In this document: in pieces, positions 1-3,884 of the stretch | How the letters are laid out: each line of letters begins with the position of its first letter | How positions within the stretch are numbered: the first letter of the stretch is position 1 | DNA from: an uncultured Polyangiaceae bacterium | GTDB lineage: Bacteria > Myxococcota_A > Polyangia > Polyangiales > Houyiibacteriaceae | Assembly: GCA_947258625.1 (NCBI GenBank) | Contig: CAMYJN010000147.1 | Coordinates: 1 to 6,354 of the forward strand | DNA length: 6,354 bases | Direction: 5' to 3' | Notes under the pieces: model-generated | What the model was told of the DNA's origin: nothing | The model's input: only the letters and a program-made list of their open reading frames with translations | Database searches by the model: none | Program-made: the position numbers and the translations under genes

Positions 1-1
1 G

Positions 2-478
2 GGCCTCAAGGCGCGCAGAGTCGTCGGCGTGAATCCCTACCAGTTCGGGGTCATCGCGGCGACGGACCAGCACAACGCAAACCCCGGCGACGTCGGCGAG
101 GACGACTACATCGGCGCCGCTGGCGTGCTCGACAATTCACCGGAGGTTCAGCTCGGCCGATGGACCTGTGAGCTTGGCGACCCGGGCTGCGAGGACCGGG
201 AGTTCGATCCAAGCGAGGACGCGTACTACTACGCGCGCATCTTGGAACAACCGACCTGCCGGTGGAACACCCGCCGCTGCGTGACCCAAGTCGTCAATTG
301 CGTCGACCTCGACGCGGCGGATGGCACCTTCTCACCCGAATCCGGCAACGCAGGCTTCGAGGGCTGCTGCGACATCACGGGCGCGCCGGGGAGCTTCGCT
401 GGCACCAACCGATTCGACGTCATCCGCGAGCGAGCATGGACCTCGCCCATCTGGCACGAAACCTCGCTGGACCTCTAA
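2..478 (+). CDS. DUF3604 domain protein, C-terminal part (5' end outside window)
   Basis: The frame is open from the window edge, so this is the last 158 residues of a longer protein. A GTG at 29 is in frame, but the codons before it (GLKARRVVG) already continue the family pattern, so it is probably not the start. I recognise DUF3604 from three features: the 'GVNPYQFGVIAATDQHN' stretch, the 'CRWNTRRC' segment, and the terminal 'RERAWTSPIWHE'. DUF3604 proteins are usually several hundred residues long, often exported, and have no firmly established activity. The 'TDQHN' stretch resembles the metal-binding edge of PHP/amidohydrolase-like folds, which would suggest a hydrolase; that is inference. 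Seven cysteines (spaced WTC..PGC, PTC..RRC..VNC, GCC) suggest disulfides and a location outside the cytoplasm. The stop codon overlaps the ribosome binding site of the next gene, so the two are probably cotranscribed. Confidence 0.82.
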   Translation, partial: GLKARRVVGVNPYQFGVIAATDQHNANPGDVGEDDYIGAAGVLDNSPEVQLGRWTCELGDPGCEDREFDPSEDAYYYARILEQPTCRWNTRRCVTQVVNCVDLDAADGTFSPESGNAGFEGCCDITGAPGSFAGTNRFDVIRERAWTSPIWHETSLDL

Positions 479-484
479 AGGAGG
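477..484 (+). promoter_or_regulatory. Perfect Shine-Dalgarno deciding a CTG start
   Basis: AAAGGAGG begins inside the TAA stop (476-478) of the DUF3604 gene, giving TAAAGGAGG. It is followed by a 6-base spacer (CGCATC) and then CTG at 491. No ATG, GTG or TTG lies at a usable distance. The next in-frame GTG (539) is 54 bases downstream and would delete the first strand and helix of the GST fold. The overlap of stop codon and ribosome binding site suggests translational coupling. Confidence 0.7.
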
Positions 485-490
485 CGCATC

Positions 491-1678
491 CTGAAATACA
501 CGATCTGGGGCTCGGTTCTTTCTCCCTTCTCGCTCAAGGTGCGCGCGATGTGCGATTTCGCGCAAGTCGAATACCAATGGCTGCCCGCCGACGGAACCCT
601 CATCCAAGGCCTTCGGGTCAATCGTCGCGTCCAGCGCCTGAAGGCCGGACGCCTGCCGCTGACCTACCCGCCGCGCGACGAGTTTGACGAGTACCCGCTC
701 GTACCCTTCCTCTTCGGCGACGACGGAAGCAACATCTACGACTCGACCGCAATCGCCGAATGGCTCGATACCCATCACGGTACGGAGGCGCGACGACTGA
801 TTCCGAAGCATCCGGTTTGCGAGCTCGTCGCCCGATTGATCGACGACCACTTCGACGAGTTCGGGCTCTACGTCGCGCACCACCATCGCTGGGTGACGTC
901 AGCAAAGGATAACGATGCCGGCGAGCGAGTGGCGAACGAAATGGCTCGCGCGCTGCCGGCCCTGGGGCGCCGTCAATTCGCGCAATGGTTCGCGCGGCGG
1001 CAGGTGCGGCGCCTTCCCTATCTGTTCAGCGTCGCGCCCGAGGGCTACCGCGTCGAGGGATTGCCCCAGGCCTTGACGCCACCAAGCCGTCCGGACTTCC
1101 CTGAAACCCACACACTCCTCGACGACGCGTTCATTCGTACGCTCGATCTCGTCGAAAACGTACTGCGGGAGCGGCCGTTTCTGTTCGGCGCCCGCTTCAC
1201 GCTAGCGGACGCGAGCGTCTACGGTGAGCTAGGGATGAACACGAGCGATCCGGCTGCGGAGCGAATCATCGCAGAGCGCGCACCGACGCTGCACGCATGG
1301 CTCGAGCGTCTGCACGAGCGAGGCGCAAGCAAGCTCGAAGACGGTGAAGAGCCCGCAGAGGCTCACCTCGACGTCTTGGCGCCGCTGCTCGACGAAATCG
1401 TCCAGATTCATGTGCCCTTGATGGAGCAGAACGAGCGAGCCTACGAGCGTCACAAAGCCGAGGGGCAAACTCGCTTCAATGAAGCTGCGTTCCAACGCAA
1501 CGAAGCACTCTACGATGGCGAGCTGCTCGGCCAACCGTTCCGCGCGGTCGCCAAGACGTTCCAAGTCAAGGGATGGCGGAACCTGAAGGCTCGCTATCGG
1601 GACCTCGAGCCGGCGCATCGATCCGCGCTACCGGTCGACGTCCGCAACGCCTTGGACGACGCGGTCACTTTCCGATGA
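491..1678 (+). CDS. Glutathione S-transferase family protein with long C-terminal extension
   Basis: This is a 395-residue protein if started at CTG 491. Residues 1 to about 90 are a thioredoxin-fold GST N-terminal domain. It opens 'KYTIWGSVLSPFSLKVRAM', has the cis-proline loop 'VPFL' near residue 72, and has the glutathione-binding 'DST' with 'AIAEWLD' near residues 84-93. An all-helical C-terminal domain follows, with the family hallmark 'RPFLFGARFTLADASVYGE' around 228-246. The usual first ATG or GTG calls (GTG 539, ATG 548) would remove the first strand and the catalytic-loop region, so I prefer CTG. At about 395 residues it is far longer than the 200-230 typical of GSTs. The extra length is a roughly 90-residue linker region between the domains and about 115 charged, helical residues at the end (NERAYERHKAEG and onward). 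The substrate is unknown. The fold assignment is firm; transferase activity is inferred. It lies 12 bases after the DUF3604 gene and is probably in the same operon. Its end overlaps the convergent frame on the other strand by 14 bases. Confidence 0.85.
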   Translation: MKYTIWGSVLSPFSLKVRAMCDFAQVEYQWLPADGTLIQGLRVNRRVQRLKAGRLPLTYPPRDEFDEYPLVPFLFGDDGSNIYDSTAIAEWLDTHHGTEARRLIPKHPVCELVARLIDDHFDEFGLYVAHHHRWVTSAKDNDAGERVANEMARALPALGRRQFAQWFARRQVRRLPYLFSVAPEGYRVEGLPQALTPPSRPDFPETHTLLDDAFIRTLDLVENVLRERPFLFGARFTLADASVYGELGMNTSDPAAERIIAERAPTLHAWLERLHERGASKLEDGEEPAEAHLDVLAPLLDEIVQIHVPLMEQNERAYERHKAEGQTRFNEAAFQRNEALYDGELLGQPFRAVAKTFQVKGWRNLKARYRDLEPAHRSALPVDVRNALDDAVTFR

Positions 1679-2201
1679 CGGACCAGAACGCGGTTCCCGC
1701 CCAAATGCGTGCCGCAAGATCGACGCCCGACCGGCCCTGCCCAAAGCCGATACCGGGCCCGACTTCGATCAATACGAATGGCGCGGTTTTCTTGCTGGCC
1801 TTGATCTCCACGCCCAGGCGCACCATTAGCGGAATCACGCCGCCGAAGCCGGTTCCTTTGACCCAACTGAGGTCGATGGGAATCACGCCGTCTGTCACTA
1901 CGCTCAGCTTGGGATTGACGTCCACGCTGACGGGGACCGCAAGCTCGATCCGCGAGACCACGGTTGGGGTGTTGACGCCAGCCGACCCAGCCAAGAGCCC
2001 TGGCGTCACTCGAAACCCGAGGTCGGTCGTGGACCCAGGCCGCTTGTGGTTCCAAAGGTGGAAGCGAAGCGGTGCGTAGACGGCAAAGGCGATCCGCGGG
2101 TCGTCCCAAGCCCCGGACCATGGGCCGTACACGAGCTCACCGCCGAGCGCCCAGTCGAGTCTGTTCCTCACCAAACTGACCTGAGGGCTCAGATGCGCGA
2201 G
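1665..2201 (-). pseudogene. Beta-barrel-like envelope protein, probably 5'-truncated remnant
   Basis: Read on the minus strand, about 178 residues from near 2201 to the stop at 1665 look like a small outer-membrane or envelope beta-barrel. They show amphipathic strands separated by turns: 'LDWALGGELVYGPW', 'RIAFAVYAPLRFHLW', 'ELAVPVSVDVNPKLSVV', 'IPLMVRLGVEIKASKK', 'PFVLIEVGPGIGFG' and a closing 'ARIWAGTAFWSVIGK'. No family is recognised beyond that pattern. The frame stays open upstream to 2345, but that stretch is arginine- and proline-rich and antisense in style. It overlaps the hairpin and the end of the neighbouring secreted-protein gene, so it is not real protein. No signal peptide is present, which such a barrel should have, and there is no room for one. 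The possible internal starts are TTG 2174 and GTG 2171 (minus strand), with only a weak AGG upstream. The best reading is a gene that lost its 5' end, though a short intact gene starting at GTG 2171 (168 residues) cannot be excluded. Confidence 0.5.
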
Positions 2202-2230
2202 CCCCCCGGCCGATCGTGGTCGCCGGGGGG
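2202..2230 (-). terminator. GC-rich hairpin after the secreted-protein gene
   Basis: CCCCCCGGC (2202-2210) pairs perfectly with GCCGGGGGG (2222-2230), a 9-base-pair stem of G-C pairs only, around an 11-base loop. It lies 49 bases after the stop of the minus-strand gene at 2279, which is where a terminator would be expected. Neither strand has a T-tract after the stem, so it is not a classic intrinsic terminator. It could instead slow polymerase or protect the 3' end of the transcript. Confidence 0.4.
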
Positions 2231-2278
2231 TCCGGTGGTTGGGTTGTGCCTCGAGCTTCGTTCGATTTAACGACCCGC

Positions 2279-2833
2279 TTAGTCGAGGTCGATTTCCACG
2301 TGAGCGGTGACGCGGCCACCCTCTGCCTCGGCGCTGCCCACCCAAGTTCCGGTCGCGCCCTCAAATCGGCGAGTACCGCCTGTGACGGTGCCTTCAAACT
2401 CGACAGAGAAGATGCCCGCAATGGGCGCCCCCGTGTCGGGATCCACGACCGTTGGTTGAAAGCAGTAGAAACTCAGGTCGTCGTCGGTCGTCACGGAAAG
2501 AATTGAACCGTCCTTGTAGGTGAAAACGGCCGTTGTGCTGAGACCAGCTCCGGGCAAGACGCCGCACCGCGAATCCGCCCCACCCGCCTCAATGATGGTT
2601 TGCGCCGAGAAGATTGGTCTGCCGGACTTCCCTTTCGCGATTCCGCTTTGCATCGAGGTGGAGACTGCGCCGAGAGGCGTGGGCCTTCCGTCCGTGCTGC
2701 TCGTGATGAAATTGCTTCCCGAGACCCTAAGGTCGAGGTCCGGTCCTCGGTTCCACCACCAAGCCTGTGCGTCCGGCACCGCGAACAGGGCCAAGCCCAG
2801 CGCGGCTGCTGTGATAACGATTCCCGTTTTCAT
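2279..2833 (-). CDS. Small secreted protein of unknown function
   Basis: This is a 184-residue protein. The start is the ATG at 2833-2831 on the minus strand, not the longer in-frame extension to 2977. The ATG is preceded by a strong AAAAGGAG (2848-2841) at 7 bases and begins a textbook signal peptide. That peptide is 'MKTG', then the hydrophobic core 'IVITAAALGLALFAV', then 'PDAQA' with probable cleavage after Ala24, leaving a mature 'WWWNRGPDLDL' N-terminus. The mature part is rich in small and beta-forming residues. It has two cysteines (90 and 124) that could form a disulfide in the periplasm or outside the cell. Near the end is 'GTVTGGTRRFEGATGTWVGS' (149-168), the kind of 'GGTgRFeGAtGt' segment seen in small secreted beta-barrel proteins of calycin or allene-oxide-cyclase-like type; that resemblance is only suggestive. 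No catalytic motif is visible. It is divergent from the redox gene pair and upstream, on the same strand, of the barrel remnant. Confidence 0.78.
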   Translation of the reverse strand: MKTGIVITAAALGLALFAVPDAQAWWWNRGPDLDLRVSGSNFITSSTDGRPTPLGAVSTSMQSGIAKGKSGRPIFSAQTIIEAGGADSRCGVLPGAGLSTTAVFTYKDGSILSVTTDDDLSFYCFQPTVVDPDTGAPIAGIFSVEFEGTVTGGTRRFEGATGTWVGSAEAEGGRVTAHVEIDLD

Positions 2834-2840
2834 GATGAGT

Positions 2841-2848
2841 CTCCTTTT
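2841..2848 (-). promoter_or_regulatory. Shine-Dalgarno of the secreted-protein gene
   Basis: On the minus strand this reads AAAAGGAG, 7 bases before the ATG at 2833. It decides the start in favour of the 184-residue signal-peptide protein over the longer open frame. Confidence 0.75.
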
Positions 2849-2985
2849 CCGAATGAAAGAGGCGGCCCGCGTGGGTGGGAACGGCCCGTATGCCGTGGAC
2901 TTTTCACCTCGATCACATGAGGCTAGACTTCGCGCTCGGGGGCGATGGCAGCAGAGGGCTGCCCCGACTTCCAACACTCGTTGCC

Positions 2986-3852
2986 ATGCTGTTTCTCACG
3001 GCGGTTGGGGCCATTACCGGCCTCACATTCATTCTTGCTACCGCGTTGGTGCTGGCCAACAAGCGGCTGTACGTCTACGAGGATCCGCGAATTGACGCGG
3101 TCGAGGAGATGCTCCCTCACGCGAACTGCGGTGCCTGTGGGTTCCCGGGGTGTCGCCCGTTTGCCGAAGCGCTGACCAAGGGCGCGGCGCTGCCAGGCAA
3201 GTGCACCGTGAGCTCCGGCGAGGAAAGAGCGGGGATCGCAAGCTTCCTAGGCGTCGACGTCGGGGCCGAAGAAAGAATCGTGGCGCGACTCGCCTGCGCC
3301 GGCGGCACCAACGTGGCCCGCAACCACGCGCGATACCACGGAGAGCAGACCTGCCGCGCCGCGGCAAAGGTCGCCGGCGGCGGAAAAGGCTGCTTTTGGG
3401 GCTGCCTGGGCCTCGGCGACTGCGACGTCGCCTGCGACTTCGATGCCATCCACATGAACGCGCACAAGCTCCCGGTGGTGGACGAGGCGCTGTGCACCGC
3501 CTGCGGCGACTGCGTCGAGGTCTGCCCCAAGGACTTGTTCTCCCTGCACAAAGAAAGCCATCGGCTCTGGGTCGCCTGCAGCTCCCAAGAGGCCGGCGAC
3601 GAGGTTCTCGAGGACTGCGAGGTCGCGTGCACCGGCTGCGCCCGCTGCGAGATGGACGCTCCCCGAGGCCTCATCAGCATGAAGCTGAGCCTCCCGGTGG
3701 TGGACTACAGCAGGCCCCACAAAACGAAGACTCCCATTGAACGGTGCCCGACAGGGGCTATCGTCTGGATCGATCCCAAGGCCGGGCCGCTGAAGGGGCC
3801 GGCAGCCAAGAAAATCATTCGAAAGGGCACGCTCCGCGACGCCCCAACTTAG
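2986..3852 (+). CDS. rnfB: RnfB-like membrane-anchored polyferredoxin
   Basis: This is a 288-residue electron carrier at the inner membrane. Residues 2-24 form one membrane helix. It is followed by 'EDPRIDAVEEMLPHANCGACG', the RnfB-type start of a four-cysteine [4Fe-4S] domain: C48-x2-C51-x4-C56-x16-C73. Next is the RnfB signature: a cysteine near 104, 'CRAAAKVAGGGKGC', then a first two-cluster ferredoxin domain with C136/C140/C146/C150 and C170/C173/C176/C180. A second ferredoxin domain follows with C215/C218/C221 and C254. Its fourth cysteine position is Ala225 ('CEMDAP'), and three cysteines of its second motif are missing, so it should hold one cluster. That predicts four clusters in total. 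RnfB normally passes electrons between ferredoxin and the Rnf ion-pumping complex, but no other rnf gene is visible here. The start is uncertain: ATG 2986 fits the family N-terminus but has no clear Shine-Dalgarno, and ATG 2917 is in frame. It lies 32 bases before the oxidoreductase gene, almost certainly in the same operon. Confidence 0.85.
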   Translation: MLFLTAVGAITGLTFILATALVLANKRLYVYEDPRIDAVEEMLPHANCGACGFPGCRPFAEALTKGAALPGKCTVSSGEERAGIASFLGVDVGAEERIVARLACAGGTNVARNHARYHGEQTCRAAAKVAGGGKGCFWGCLGLGDCDVACDFDAIHMNAHKLPVVDEALCTACGDCVEVCPKDLFSLHKESHRLWVACSSQEAGDEVLEDCEVACTGCARCEMDAPRGLISMKLSLPVVDYSRPHKTKTPIERCPTGAIVWIDPKAGPLKGPAAKKIIRKGTLRDAPT

Positions 3853-3873
3853 AACCAAGGGCCAAAGCCCGAC

Positions 3874-3879
3874 AGGTGG
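3874..3879 (+). promoter_or_regulatory. Ribosome binding site of the oxidoreductase gene
   Basis: AGGTGG ends 5 bases before ATG 3885 and lies in the 32-base gap after the RnfB-like gene. It supports the chosen start, which adds a short lysine- and glycine-rich leader before domain I. Confidence 0.6.
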
Positions 3880-3884
3880 TTTCG

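Noticed and set aside
332..886. 184-codon minus-strand frame across the DUF3604/GST junction
   Set aside because: It is antisense to two well-supported genes and has no recognisable motif or ribosome binding site.
1573..2079. 168-codon plus-strand frame continuing past the GST-like stop
   Set aside because: It is Pro-, Thr- and Arg-rich with no motif, and antisense to the barrel-like sequence, which has clear strand periodicity.
2520..3095. 191-codon plus-strand frame
   Set aside because: It is antisense to the secreted-protein gene, which has a signal peptide and a strong ribosome binding site, and it runs into the RnfB-like gene out of frame.
3117..3858. Minus-strand frames of 187 and 203 codons and a plus-strand frame of 196 codons
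   Set aside because: All overlap the cysteine-motif-rich RnfB-like gene; their composition is that of shifted frames.
3859..3870. GGGC-CAAA-GCCC mini hairpin between the two redox genes
   Set aside because: A four-base-pair stem without a T-tract is too weak to be a terminator, and the genes look cotranscribed.
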